Source: Verrucomicrobiota bacterium (GTDB taxonomy: Bacteria; Verrucomicrobiota; Verrucomicrobiia; Limisphaerales; UBA1319). Taken from it: DNA of 64,000 bases. Positions 43,686 through 53,477 of the stretch are shown here, in pieces. Each line of letters opens with the position of its first letter. Position 1 is the first letter of the stretch. Both the position numbers and the translations under genes were made by a program. The DNA is taken from contig JAKLFB010000024.1 of the NCBI GenBank assembly GCA_022711435.1, positions 24,617 to 88,616 of the forward strand. The letters run 5' to 3'. The notes beneath the pieces are model-generated. The model did not search any database. It worked only from the letters and a program-made list of their open reading frames with translations, and had not been told where the DNA came from.

Positions 43686-44909
43686 ATGAAACAGGGAAAA
43701 CGGAAGGCTCGATCCGCCCCGCGAAAGACAAGGCGGCTGGCGGCGCATCGATCGAAAGCCCGCCCCCAACAGAAGCGGCCCGTCCGGAGACGCCCGGCGA
43801 ACTGGAGCGAGACGTTCGATATTCCGCCGATCCTGCTCGAAGGCGACTATCCCCCGGTCGCGTCTGCGCTGCCGATCGAGCCATTCGAGCCGCCGCCGCT
43901 TGTTGCGACGGCCGCCGACGGACTGGATGAATTGGCCCGCCCACCATCGGTGGCCGAGACGCCCCTCCCCGACACGGAACCCACACCCGCAGCGCCGGCC
44001 TCCGATACGATCTCGATCCCTGTCGATGCGCCCGCGGCCACTGAACCGGCCACGACGATCGAGGGCCGAGCGGCCGAGATTGAGATCGAACCACCACCGC
44101 CCGCGGCGGAAGCCAGCCGTCGCGAGCCGGAACCGGCCTCGGCGCAGGAGCCGATCCCAAGCGCTCCCGCCACAGAGGCGGAAGGCGCTGTCGAGCCAGA
44201 GGCGGAACGCGAGCCGCCCGCCATCGATGCGCCACTCAAGGCGGGCGAGCCGGCAGTTGCCCAAGGCCTCTATCGGCATCTGGAACTCCCCCTCGAGATG
44301 CCGTTGAGCGAAGCGGCGGGCCGGATGAAGGCAGGATTGCCATCGGACCTGGGAGCGGCGCCGGATGTCGAGGCTCGAGCCCAGTCCATGCCATCCGCGA
44401 CGGGAGCGATCCCGGACGGGGCCAGCCAGGGATGGGCGCCCGGGGCCTCGAGCGGCGAAGAACCGGCGGCCGGTCCCGCCCAGGGTCAGGAACGCCCGGG
44501 CGCATGGGCAGCTCTGGAGATCGAGGCGGTTCCGCCTGGCAGCCAGCCTCCCGCACAGCCGGTCCAACAGGGGATCCACGCCGGAGAACCGATCGATCGG
44601 GCGCCCGGCGCCGGCCGCCCCTTTTGGTTCAATGTCAATGCGGAGCTCATCGTCTACGGCGCGACGGATCCTGCGGCCAAGGTTGCTTTGGACCAGGAGG
44701 CCATTGCGCTGCGGTCGGACGGGACATTCACGCTGCGGTTCGTGTTGCCGGACGGCGATTACGCATTGGAGCTGGCGGCGACCAGCCCCACCGGCGGCGA
44801 AACCCGTCATGCGCGTCTGGCGTTTCGGCGGCGGACCGGATACCGGGGCGAGGTCGGAGTCCATCCGGCGCAGACGCCCGTCCCGCCACCGGCGGATCGG
44901 TCTTCGTGA
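43686..44909 (+). CDS. Low-complexity protein with DUF4912-like C-terminal domain
   Basis: 407 aa. The first ~300 residues are rich in Pro, Ala, Glu and Arg with no recognisable fold. The final ~90, from PFWFNVNAELIVYGATDPAAK to TGYRGEVGVHP, strongly resemble the conserved end of verrucomicrobial DUF4912 proteins. That family often occurs beside cell-shape or polysaccharide genes, but its job is unknown. The start at ATG 43686 is chosen because no leader is seen. It lies alone between the PAS gene and the sulfatase, with a 250-bp upstream gap that contains no clear feature. Confidence 0.65.
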   Translation: MKQGKRKARSAPRKTRRLAAHRSKARPQQKRPVRRRPANWSETFDIPPILLEGDYPPVASALPIEPFEPPPLVATAADGLDELARPPSVAETPLPDTEPTPAAPASDTISIPVDAPAATEPATTIEGRAAEIEIEPPPPAAEASRREPEPASAQEPIPSAPATEAEGAVEPEAEREPPAIDAPLKAGEPAVAQGLYRHLELPLEMPLSEAAGRMKAGLPSDLGAAPDVEARAQSMPSATGAIPDGASQGWAPGASSGEEPAAGPAQGQERPGAWAALEIEAVPPGSQPPAQPVQQGIHAGEPIDRAPGAGRPFWFNVNAELIVYGATDPAAKVALDQEAIALRSDGTFTLRFVLPDGDYALELAATSPTGGETRHARLAFRRRTGYRGEVGVHPAQTPVPPPADRSS

Positions 44910-44928
44910 AAAGGACGGCGCGCGGCTG

Positions 44929-46407
44929 CTATCGGCCGCTGGCGGGCTTGGCAGGCTTGGGCTTTCCCGGGGATCGGGCGCCTGGCGCCGCGCCATCGTT
45001 TTCGGTATGGGCGGCGCCCCAGAGCGGCCGGGCATTGGAGGCATTCCAGGCGTCCCACATGGACCGCAGTTCTCTGACCTTGCCGGGCATGGCAGCGGCG
45101 AGGTCGTTGGTCTCGCCGAGGTCGGCAGCCAGGTTGTAGAGCTTGAAGGCGGTTGCGGGCTGGTTGCGGGCGCCCGTCAGCGTGTCCGCGTTGCTGTCGT
45201 AGCGGACGAGTTTGTAGTCGCCGGCGCGGATCGCCATCTGCTGTCCGAACCGCCAGAAGAGCGCCTCGTGCGGGGGTGCGGCCAGATCGCCTTCGAGGAA
45301 GGGCAGGAGGTTGACGCCATCGAGTTTCCAGTCGGGCGCGATCCGAACGCCGGCTGCGGCGAGGGCGGTGGCGGTGAGATCGAGCTGGATCGCAGGCTGG
45401 GAGAAGACGCCCGGCTTCAATCGGCCGGGCCACGAGACCAGGAACGGGACCCGGACGCCGCCTTCGAGCGTGGTGCGTTTGCCGCCGCGCAGGGGCTTGT
45501 TGACCGATGCATTCATGGTGGTGTTGGGCATGACGGGGCCGCCGTTGTCGGCGATGAAAAAGACGAGCGTGTTCCGCTCGAGCCCGGCGTCGGCCACCTT
45601 CTGGCGCACCTTCCCGATGGCCTCGTCCATGGCCAGCATCATGCCGTTGTAGGTCCGGCGCTTCGGATCGCTCACGGAAGCGAACTGGGCCAGGCGATCG
45701 TCGGTCGCCTGCATGGGCGTATGGACGGCATTGAACGCGAGGTAGAGAAACCACGGCTCGCTCCGGTGCCGGTCGATGAACGCCACCGCCTCCCGGCCGA
45801 ACGCATCGGTGGTGTAATCGAGGTTGGGGATGGGATTTGTGCCGCGCAGGACGCCCGCCGGCTTGAAGTAATCGTGCGAGCCGGCGAGAAACCCGTAGAA
45901 CTCGTCGAAACCGCGCCGCTGGGGGTGGAATTCCGGCTGGGCGCCGAGGTGCCATTTGCCGACGAGGCCGGTGGCATAGCCGGCGGCTTTCAGGCGGTTG
46001 GCGATCGTGATCTCCGAAGTGGGGAGGCCTGTGCCGGCGGCGCCGGGGTTGAACTCGTGTCCGAAGCGCGTCTGGTAGCGGCCGGTCATGAGGCCGGCGC
46101 GCGTGGGCGAGCAGTAAGGTCCGGAGACGTAGCCGCTGGTGAAGCGCACTCCGGATGTGGCAAGGGCGTCGAGGTGGGGCGTGGGAATGTCCTTGCATCC
46201 ATGAAACCCGACATCCGCATAGCCCATGTCGTCGCCGACGATGAGGAGGATGTTGGGCCTGGACTGCGCCGCGCCAAGGACGGGCGCGATCGCGAGCGCA
46301 ACGCCGAGCACGGCAAGCATGCCAATGGATGCGCGGGATCTACACCCGGCGTTTATGCCTTCGCGGCGTGAGGGCGCGCGGCCTGTATCGCGCGCGTCCG
46401 TCTTCAT
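44929..46407 (-). CDS. Secreted formylglycine-dependent sulfatase
   Basis: 492 aa from ATG 46407. The active-site motif is CSPTR with C99 (as formylglycine), P101 and R103, in SGPYCSPTRAGLMTGRYQ, plus metal ligands D59/D60 (LLIVGDDMGYADVG) and GKWHLG, FFIADNGG. A hydrophobic leader MLAVLGVALAIAPVLGAAQS predicts export. The frame runs further upstream through copies of the double-hairpin repeat; starts at 46320 (463 aa, uncharged leader) or 46407 are both possible. Secreted sulfatases of this type desulfate algal or host glycans. It is the last gene of a minus-strand group with two Gfo/Idh oxidoreductases and a pseudopilin. Confidence 0.9.
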   Translation of the reverse strand: MKTDARDTGRAPSRREGINAGCRSRASIGMLAVLGVALAIAPVLGAAQSRPNILLIVGDDMGYADVGFHGCKDIPTPHLDALATSGVRFTSGYVSGPYCSPTRAGLMTGRYQTRFGHEFNPGAAGTGLPTSEITIANRLKAAGYATGLVGKWHLGAQPEFHPQRRGFDEFYGFLAGSHDYFKPAGVLRGTNPIPNLDYTTDAFGREAVAFIDRHRSEPWFLYLAFNAVHTPMQATDDRLAQFASVSDPKRRTYNGMMLAMDEAIGKVRQKVADAGLERNTLVFFIADNGGPVMPNTTMNASVNKPLRGGKRTTLEGGVRVPFLVSWPGRLKPGVFSQPAIQLDLTATALAAAGVRIAPDWKLDGVNLLPFLEGDLAAPPHEALFWRFGQQMAIRAGDYKLVRYDSNADTLTGARNQPATAFKLYNLAADLGETNDLAAAMPGKVRELRSMWDAWNASNARPLWGAAHTENDGAAPGARSPGKPKPAKPASGR

Positions 46408-46434
46408 GTAGGCCGGGTGACCTGACCCGGCGTT
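46362..46434 (-). repeat. Second, shortened copy of the double-hairpin repeat
   Basis: ACGCCGGGTCAGGTCACCCG, then GGCCGCGCGCCCTCACGCCG, arranged as in the first copy. It overlaps the 5' coding region of the sulfatase. A further fragment with CGCCGGGTGTAG is at 46340-46354. Confidence 0.75.
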
Positions 46435-46440
46435 TGGGGC

Positions 46441-46529
46441 TCCGCCGCGTGAGGGCATGCGGCCTGCTCCACAATATTGGAGGCCGGGTCCGCTGACGCG
46501 GCCCTGTGGACTGATGACGCTCTGGATAA
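46441..46529 (-). repeat. Double-hairpin repeat, full copy at the sulfatase 5' side
   Basis: The unit reads TTATCCAGAGCGTCATCAGT, a GGTCAG-type stem (GCCGCGTCAGCGGACCCGGC), then GCCGCATGCCCTCACGCGGC, on the minus strand. An in-frame ATG (46545) stands 5' of it and the frame reads IQSV...GRVSGPGLQ...AGRMPSRG into the sulfatase leader. Confidence 0.8.
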
Positions 46530-46552
46530 GGTTGCGGGATTGCATAACGAAG

Positions 46553-47719
46553 TCAGAGTTCGAACGCGCGGTTTTCGAGGGGAAGAGCGACGCGGCTTTT
46601 TTCAAGATGCGACTGGTAAATGGCGCTGACGATCTCGATGGCCCAGGCGCCGTCGACGGCGTTGCAGAGCGGCTGGCCGCCGGTCTCGATCGCATGGATC
46701 AGGTCGCGGATGGGATGGCGTTGGTGGAGGGGGGTGTCGGCCTGTTGCGGGGCAGGCAGCGGTCGCCAGCGGATTCCGTCGTCCCGGTTCGTGAAGAAGG
46801 GCGAATCCAGATACGCGAAGTCCGACTGATAGCCGATGATCCGGCGTGTGCCCAGGATCTCGAAGCTCCATTTCTCGCGCCGATCGAAGGCAGTGTTCCA
46901 GTGATCGCCGGTCTTCTTGGAGCTCCAGGTGACGACGATGCCGCCAGGCCAGCCGATCATGGCATGGATGGTGTCGCCGAGGACGCGGATGGGCTCGTGG
47001 CCGGTGCGGACATCGGCGCGAGTGGCGTCGCGGTCCTGGCATGCGACCCGCGCGAAACACCAGGCGGGATCCCCAAAAAAGAAGCGCATCAGGTCGAAGT
47101 CGTGGGTGCCGAGCACGATGAGGTCTTCGCCGCCGGCCCGCTGGTCTTGTTTGCCCCGGATATGGACCTCGCGGATGGTGCCGGCAAAACCTTCGCGGAG
47201 CAGCGAGCGCAGCTGCACAAAAGGCGGGCTGAACCGGCGCGTGTGCGCGACGGCGATCCGGGTCCCGCGGCGCTGCGCGGCGGCGACGATAGCATCCGCA
47301 TCGGCAACTGTCGCCGTGAGCGGTTTTTCGATGAAGATGTGGGCGCCGGCATTGATGGCCGCCAGGGCCATCTCCCGGTGGCAGTCCGGCTGGCGGGGGG
47401 CGATGCTGACGAGGTCGGGCTTTTCGCGTTCGAGCATGGCGCGATAATCGCGGTAAGCGCGGCGCGCGCCGGTGCGCTGGCGGGCTTTCTCGAGCCCATC
47501 GGGATCGGCATCGGCGATGGCTTCGAGCGTGACGTTGGGCAGGTCGCGGAAAATCATGTCGTAACCGTGGCCGTAATCGCCGCCGCCGGTTCGTCCGATG
47601 ACGGCGGCGCGGTAGACGAGTCCGGTGGTGGAGGAGGGCGTCGCTGCGGGGAGGTACGGCCCGGCGGCGCCACTGGCGAGGGCGGACAGCGCGGTCTCGA
47701 GAAACAAGCGCCGGTTCAT
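46553..47719 (-). CDS. Gfo/Idh/MocA family oxidoreductase (first of two)
   Basis: 388 aa. The leader MNRRLFLETALSALASGAAG resembles a twin-arginine-type signal. The NAD-binding part includes YRAAVIGRTGGGDYGHG, and the typical IFIEKPLTATVADADAI (EKP motif) follows. Members oxidise or isomerise sugars and inositols with bound NAD(P). The substrate is not identifiable. It lies 39 bp after the next oxidoreductase gene and before the sulfatase, a set usual for glycan breakdown. Confidence 0.85.
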   Translation of the reverse strand: MNRRLFLETALSALASGAAGPYLPAATPSSTTGLVYRAAVIGRTGGGDYGHGYDMIFRDLPNVTLEAIADADPDGLEKARQRTGARRAYRDYRAMLEREKPDLVSIAPRQPDCHREMALAAINAGAHIFIEKPLTATVADADAIVAAAQRRGTRIAVAHTRRFSPPFVQLRSLLREGFAGTIREVHIRGKQDQRAGGEDLIVLGTHDFDLMRFFFGDPAWCFARVACQDRDATRADVRTGHEPIRVLGDTIHAMIGWPGGIVVTWSSKKTGDHWNTAFDRREKWSFEILGTRRIIGYQSDFAYLDSPFFTNRDDGIRWRPLPAPQQADTPLHQRHPIRDLIHAIETGGQPLCNAVDGAWAIEIVSAIYQSHLEKSRVALPLENRAFEL

Positions 47720-47758
47720 GGCTGGAGGGCCGCAGGCAAGGCGCGCATGGCAGGAGGA

Positions 47759-49063
47759 TCAGACACGGGGTTCCCATCCGGGCCGGTATTCGCGGCTCCA
47801 GAGGGCCTGGGCGGCGGGATCGTTGACAATCTGGCGCGCGGCCGGATCGAAATGGATCGTGTGGCCGGTCCGATACGCGATATTGCCCAGGTGGCAGAGC
47901 AGGGTGCTCTTCTGGCCTTCCTCGATATCGGCCCGGGGCCGCCCGCCGTTTCGGATGCTATCGAGGAAATCCGCGATGTGCGTCCGGACATTGCCGGAGG
48001 GTTTGGCATGCGCGGTGGCCTTGCCCTGGGGATCGCAGATTGTGTAGCTGTTGTCCTCGAGGCTGAGCGAGCCGCGATCGCCGTAGAAGGTGACCAGGGG
48101 GAATTTTTCCGGCTTGCGCGCCTGGCAGCTGCTGTATTCCCAGGAGGCCCCGCTGGCGCCGAAGTCGAAGGTCACGACGCCGGTGTCTGGGGTCTCCTGG
48201 TCGTCATCGAAATGGTATCGGCCGCCGCCATAGGTGATCGAGCGGGGGTATTCGACTCCCAGGCCCCAGCGGACCAGATCGAGGTAGTGGATGCCGTTGT
48301 TGCCCAGCTCGCCATTGCCCCAATGCCAGCGCCAGTGCCAGTTGTAATGGACCAGATTGTCGACATACGGCCGCTCGGGGGCCGGCCCTTGCCAGAGAGC
48401 GTAGTCCAGGTTGGGCGGGACCGGAACCTGCCGGCCCCGGCCGATGGAGGCCCGGGCGTTGTTGTACCAGCAGCGGGCGAACCGGACCGTGCCGATCGCG
48501 CCTTCGCGCAGCTGGGCGACCCCCTCGATGATGCTGGGGTAATTGCGGCGCTGCATCCCCTGTTGGACGACGCGCCGGTATTTGCGCGCGGCAGCCACCA
48601 TCCATTCGCCCTCGCGCGCGTTGTGGCTGGCGGGTTTCTCGACATAGACATGCTTGCCGGCGGCGCAGGCGAGGATGGTTGCGGGGGCGTGCCAATGGTT
48701 GCAGGCAGCGACGAAGACCGCATCGAGATTGCTGTCCTCGAGCATCCGGCGCAGATCGCGGTAGGGTCGGGGGGGGGCGGCGGTTTTCGGCGCGAGCGTT
48801 TTCAGAGCGGCATCGACCCGGGCCTGGTCGACGTCGCAGACGGCGGCCAGCTCGAAACCCGGGATCGGCAGCGCGCTTTGGGCCAGGGCAAGACCGCGGC
48901 CCAGACCCATCACGCCCGCGCGGATGCGGCGGCCGGGGGCGTTCTCGGCGCCCCGGACAATCAGCGGTCCGAAAGCCGTGACGGCGGCGCCGGCGAGGGC
49001 GCCTTGTTTGAAGAAATCCCTGCGGTTCAACGCGAGAGAGGATGCTGCGACGACGGGTTGCAT
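47759..49063 (-). CDS. Gfo/Idh/MocA family oxidoreductase with twin-arginine leader (second)
   Basis: 434 aa from ATG 49063; longer frames upstream lack a leader. LNRRDFFKQGALAGAAVTAFG is a twin-arginine signal. IRAGVMGLGRGLALAQ is the dinucleotide fold start, VYVEKPASHN the EKP motif, and NGIHYLDLVRWGLGVEYP the C-terminal dehydrogenase region. It is likely exported in folded form with cofactor. It is co-directional with the first oxidoreductase and the pseudopilin (76 bp upstream). Confidence 0.88.
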   Translation of the reverse strand: MQPVVAASSLALNRRDFFKQGALAGAAVTAFGPLIVRGAENAPGRRIRAGVMGLGRGLALAQSALPIPGFELAAVCDVDQARVDAALKTLAPKTAAPPRPYRDLRRMLEDSNLDAVFVAACNHWHAPATILACAAGKHVYVEKPASHNAREGEWMVAAARKYRRVVQQGMQRRNYPSIIEGVAQLREGAIGTVRFARCWYNNARASIGRGRQVPVPPNLDYALWQGPAPERPYVDNLVHYNWHWRWHWGNGELGNNGIHYLDLVRWGLGVEYPRSITYGGGRYHFDDDQETPDTGVVTFDFGASGASWEYSSCQARKPEKFPLVTFYGDRGSLSLEDNSYTICDPQGKATAHAKPSGNVRTHIADFLDSIRNGGRPRADIEEGQKSTLLCHLGNIAYRTGHTIHFDPAARQIVNDPAAQALWSREYRPGWEPRV

Positions 49064-49139
49064 GCGATCAGTTCTTGTGTGTTCTGCCGGCCAAAGGAGA
49101 GCATGAATCGACGGGGAGCACAACACGGAAAACACCCCA

Positions 49140-49889
<750 letters not shown>

Positions 49890-50011
49890 GGTTCCGGCAT
49901 TCTCCCCAAGCCGGTGAGAACGTCAAGGCCGAAGGAGTGAAAGCCGTCTTGCTCGAAGGTCTCGTGTCTGCACGCGGGCCGAGGCCGGCAAGGGAAGTCG
50001 AGCGTTTCTCG

Positions 50012-51190
50012 TTATTGCTCTTGGATCAGGATGTCGGCCGCGAATGGATGATCCGGGCCAATCGGCTCGACATCGACGCCATAGGCATCTCGGAATGCCC
50101 GGCTCGAAACGCGCCGAGACGTCCACTTGATCTCAAATGCCCGCAGACGGTCTGCCCCTTTCACAACCAGGTCCACCTCGGATTGCGCGCGCGTGCGCCA
50201 GTAGTAAAGCTCGGCCGGCGTACCGAGCAGCGCGTTGCGCTTGGCGGCCTCGGCGATCACCCAGTTCTCCCACAAGGCGCCGATATCCGGCCGGAATTCG
50301 TCCGTCGAAAACGCATGGAGCAAGGCGTTGCGAATGCCTGTATCCCAGAAAAACACTTTTTGGCTCTTGGCGATTTCCTTGCGCGGATTGGTGCTGAAGG
50401 ACGCCAGTCTGAAAATGACGAAGGTCTGTTCGAGCAGGTCGAGGTAGCGATCGACCGTCGGGCGGGCCATCTGGAGCTGTGTCGCCAGCTCGTTCACCGA
50501 GACTTCCGAGCCCGCTTGGTGCGCCAGCAGCAAGAGCAGCCGCTTGATCAGATCCGGCGTCTTGACCAGACCGGTCTGGAGCACGTCTTTCCAGACGTAG
50601 TCGGAACTCAGCTCGCGCAGCAATCTCTCGGGACGATCGCTGGTGACGATTTCCGGATAGCTGCCGAAACCCAATCGCTGCATTAGAAACGCGCGCAGTT
50701 GGGGCGCGAAGTGCTGGCGTAAATGCTCGGGCGAGGCATGGGCGCCAGCCCATGGCTGGGCGCCCAAAGTCTCCGAAAACAACAGAGGAGGCAAAACCAG
50801 TTTGCGATTGCGGCCGGTCAAGCTTTCCGCTGCCTGGTCGAGCAGATTCAGCGAGGACGAGCCGAGCAAAAGGAATTTTGACGGCAAATGGGCGTCGTGC
50901 CAGCCCTTGACGATTCGCGAACTTTCAGGCAGACGCTGCGCCTCGTCGATCACCAACACCGCGGGATTGCCCAGAGAGCGCATCGCCTCGGCCGGTGATA
51001 AGGTTGCGGCCGCCAGGAAACGCGCCTTGTCAACCTCGACATCAAAGTTGAGAAAGAGCGCGTCCTGACCGGCCAGTACATGTTCCACCAAAGTCGTCTT
51101 TCCCACCTGACGCGCACCCAGGATAAGACCGATTTTATCGCTATCGAGGATATCCCTCAGCAACCGCTCGGCTTGCCTTCTTAGATACAT
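50012..51190 (-). CDS. AAA-type ATPase with DUF4143 domain
   Basis: 392 aa from ATG 51190; a TTG three codons upstream is possible. The AAA_14 part has Walker A GARQVGKTT (25-33) and Walker B VLVIDEAQR (79-86), and the C-terminal DUF4143 region (YYWRTRAQSEVDLVVKG) resembles a nuclease-like fold. These proteins are common in mobile and toxin-linked contexts; their function is not settled. The upstream region holds a perfect 15-bp palindrome and a promoter-like pair. It differs in base composition from neighbours (AT-richer 5' side), consistent with acquisition. Confidence 0.87.
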   Translation of the reverse strand: MYLRRQAERLLRDILDSDKIGLILGARQVGKTTLVEHVLAGQDALFLNFDVEVDKARFLAAATLSPAEAMRSLGNPAVLVIDEAQRLPESSRIVKGWHDAHLPSKFLLLGSSSLNLLDQAAESLTGRNRKLVLPPLLFSETLGAQPWAGAHASPEHLRQHFAPQLRAFLMQRLGFGSYPEIVTSDRPERLLRELSSDYVWKDVLQTGLVKTPDLIKRLLLLLAHQAGSEVSVNELATQLQMARPTVDRYLDLLEQTFVIFRLASFSTNPRKEIAKSQKVFFWDTGIRNALLHAFSTDEFRPDIGALWENWVIAEAAKRNALLGTPAELYYWRTRAQSEVDLVVKGADRLRAFEIKWTSRRVSSRAFRDAYGVDVEPIGPDHPFAADILIQEQ

Positions 51191-51197
51191 ACAGCGC

Positions 51198-51227
51198 AAT
51201 ATAACATATTATGTTGCACTGTGCAAC
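51198..51227 (-). promoter_or_regulatory. Promoter-like boxes with a palindromic operator
   Basis: On the minus strand TTGCAC (51226-51221), 17 bp, TATATT (51203-51198) stand before the ATPase ATG, 8 bp downstream. The palindrome GTTGCACTGTGCAAC (51213-51227) covers the -35 box, and a looser 22-bp inverted repeat covers 51196-51217, so a repressor or self-control site is plausible. Confidence 0.4.
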
Positions 51228-51291
51228 TAGCAAAAAAGACCATGATGAAGCTATAAAGCCCGAAGCTCAAACGATAACACTGAGTCGCGAT

Positions 51292-51441
51292 TCACTGGCC
51301 CAGGTCGAGAACGCGGAAGAACCGTTGCGGGGGCGGGGTTTCGCCCCAGCCGCCCCAAAACGAGGTGATTTCTGACTCGACGAACCAGCTGACATCCAGG
51401 AAATCCTTGCGGACGAGGGCGGGCGAAAAGAGATCCTTCAC
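51292..51441 (-). pseudogene. Orphan C-terminal fragment of an exported-type protein
   Basis: A 49-codon frame from GTG 51441 reads VKDLFSPALVRKDFLDVSW ... TPPPQRFFRVLDLGQ, similar to the short C-terminal modules (ending in FRV/YRL) of big secreted proteins in this phylum. Nothing recognisable stands upstream in the frame, so this is the tail of a deleted gene. The remaining 51442-51513 and 51191-51291 bases hold no other clear gene. Confidence 0.4.
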
Positions 51442-51513
51442 GCGAGGATGGGATTGTGGTAGAGATGGCCGTCAGACCTGCCCGACGGAGGGTTGGCGGG
51501 AGGGCGTTCCGAT

Positions 51514-52812
51514 ATGAGCCATGAATTCGATGTGGCTGCTGAAATAGCGGCGGTGGTGAGCGAATGGCGGGCCCGGGCGATGAACATCGTCATCCCGGTG
51601 CTGGCCCTGATTGGACTGCCGGTGCTCCTGGTGGCCGTGTGGCAGGACGGCTTCCGGATGGGATGGGTTTTGCGCGCCGCGTCGGCAGCAGGCTTCCTGA
51701 TGGTGGTGGCGGCAGCCTGGCGCCGGAGCTGGAGCTTGGAGGGGCGTGCGCTGGTCTTTTTTATCGGGGCTTACGGCATCAGCGCGATTCAGTGCGGGCT
51801 GACAGGGCTGGTGGGGAGCGGTCGGATTGGCCTGTTGCTGCTTCCCATCCTGGCCCTGATCCTGGTGGGCAACCGTGCGGGCTGGCTGGCGGCGGGGATC
51901 AGCGTGCTGATATTCGGGGCAGCCACCATCATGGCGGCAGCCGGCCTTCTGGCCAAAAGCCTCTTCACCCACGTGAACAGCACGGACCCGGCTTTTTGGC
52001 TGCTGCAAGGGGCGATGTGGCTGGCCGCGCTGGTGCCGCTGATGGTGCTGTTCACCCGGTTCCACGCAGCGCAGACGAGGGTGATGATCGAGGAGCGGCG
52101 CGCCCGGCGGGAGGTCGAGGCCGCCGTCATCGAGCGCCGCCGATTGGAGGCCGAGATCATCCGGATCAGCGAGGAGGAGCAGCGGTGGATCGGCTCGGAG
52201 CTGCATGACGGGCTGTGCCAGCAATTGACGGCGACCCTGCTCGCGTGCACGGCGGTTGGGAATCGCATCGAGAGGCGGGGAGCGCCGGAGAGCGCCGCGG
52301 TGCGGGAGGTGGGCGCGATGCTCGAAGGCTGCATCGGATCGGCCTACGACGCCGCCAAGGGCCTCTGTCCGGTGGATCTCGACCCGGAATCGCTCGCGCC
52401 CGCGCTGCAGCGCCTCTGCAGGAGGCTGCAGCAGAGGTCCAGCCTGCAATGCGAGATGCGGCAGAAGGGGCATGCCCCCGCGCTAAGCCCCGAGGTGGCG
52501 CACCATCTTTACCGCATTGCCCAGGAGGCCGCCAACAACGCCGTCAAACACGCCCGCTGCCGGCGAATCGATATCGAGCTGCAGGGCGCAGCCGAGAGCT
52601 GCACCCTGCGCGTGATCGACGACGGACAAGGCCGGGAGCCGGCCGCCGAGCTCCAGCCCGGCGGCATGGGGATCCAGATCATGAATTACCGCGCCAATGC
52701 CATGTGGGGCCAGCTCCGGATCGAGCGCCCGGAAGGCGGGGGGACAATTGTGAGCTGCCAGGTGCCGTGCGGGCGGGCAGCGCGGATCGAGAGGCCTGTT
52801 TCTCAGGAGTAG
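51514..52812 (+). CDS. NarL/LuxR-type sensor histidine kinase
   Basis: 432 aa from ATG 51514 (a TTG at 51493 is less likely). About five or six transmembrane helices form a membrane sensor (IVIPVLALIGLPVLLVAVW, IGLLLLPILALILVG, and so on) with no large periplasmic domain. The HisKA_3 box is WIGSELHDGLCQQLTATLLA with phospho-accepting H231, and the ATPase domain has HLYRIAQEAANNAVKHA (N box) and VIDDGQG (G1). It autophosphorylates and passes the phosphate to the regulator that starts 5 bp later. The signal is unknown. Confidence 0.93.
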   Translation: MSHEFDVAAEIAAVVSEWRARAMNIVIPVLALIGLPVLLVAVWQDGFRMGWVLRAASAAGFLMVVAAAWRRSWSLEGRALVFFIGAYGISAIQCGLTGLVGSGRIGLLLLPILALILVGNRAGWLAAGISVLIFGAATIMAAAGLLAKSLFTHVNSTDPAFWLLQGAMWLAALVPLMVLFTRFHAAQTRVMIEERRARREVEAAVIERRRLEAEIIRISEEEQRWIGSELHDGLCQQLTATLLACTAVGNRIERRGAPESAAVREVGAMLEGCIGSAYDAAKGLCPVDLDPESLAPALQRLCRRLQQRSSLQCEMRQKGHAPALSPEVAHHLYRIAQEAANNAVKHARCRRIDIELQGAAESCTLRVIDDGQGREPAAELQPGGMGIQIMNYRANAMWGQLRIERPEGGGTIVSCQVPCGRAARIERPVSQE

Positions 52813-52817
52813 ATTGT

Positions 52818-53477
52818 ATGCCAACCAAGGCGGCAAAACCTGTCCGGCTCTTCCTGGTGGACGATCACGCGATGGTCCGAGCCGGCCTGGTGACTGTGCT
52901 GAAGCAATCCGGATTCGGCATCTGCGGCCAGGCGGGCAGCCTCCAGGAGGCGCTCGCCCACCCCGGACTGAACTCCGCCGATCTGGTCCTGGTGGACCTT
53001 TCGCTTGGGGCAAAGAGCGGCCTGGAGCTGATCAAGAATCTCCAGGAGAGGCGGCTGCGTTCGCTCGTCTACTCGATGCACGAAGATTCGAATGTGGTAC
53101 GAAAGGCGTTTGCCGCCGGAGCGGCCGGCTACGTGACCAAACGCGAGGCCGCCTCCTGCCTGGTCGAAGCCGTGCACAGCGTTCTGGCCGGCAACCGGTA
53201 TGTCAGCCCGCGGGCCGGGATCGGGCTGGTGGCGAGAGGTTCGGCGGATGCCGAGGCGCATCCGTCCGGAGAACTGAGCGAGCAGCAGCAGCGGCTGTAT
53301 GAGTTGCTGGGAGAAGGCTTCAGCGGGGAGGAGATCGCGGAGGTGTTGCATGTGAGCCCGCGCACGGTCGAGTCCTATGCCGCGCGGATGATGGAGAAGC
53401 TCAACGTGGCCGGCATGAAGGAGCTGCGTCGGGCAGCCATTGCCGAGCGTCTGCGGATCCGCGGCCAGCCGGATTGA
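52818..53477 (+). CDS. NarL/FixJ-type LuxR response regulator
   Basis: 219 aa. The receiver domain has D15/D16 (LFLVDDHAMVRAG), phospho-acceptor D60 (LVLVDLSLG) and the switch Lys (GYVTKREA). The C-terminal HTH is LuxR-type (ELLGEGFSGEEIAEVLHVSPRTVESYAARMMEKL). A clear AGGAG (52805-52809) overlaps the kinase's end and decides the ATG at 52818. It is the cognate partner of the preceding kinase. No target operator was found. Confidence 0.95.
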   Translation: MPTKAAKPVRLFLVDDHAMVRAGLVTVLKQSGFGICGQAGSLQEALAHPGLNSADLVLVDLSLGAKSGLELIKNLQERRLRSLVYSMHEDSNVVRKAFAAGAAGYVTKREAASCLVEAVHSVLAGNRYVSPRAGIGLVARGSADAEAHPSGELSEQQQRLYELLGEGFSGEEIAEVLHVSPRTVESYAARMMEKLNVAGMKELRRAAIAERLRIRGQPD

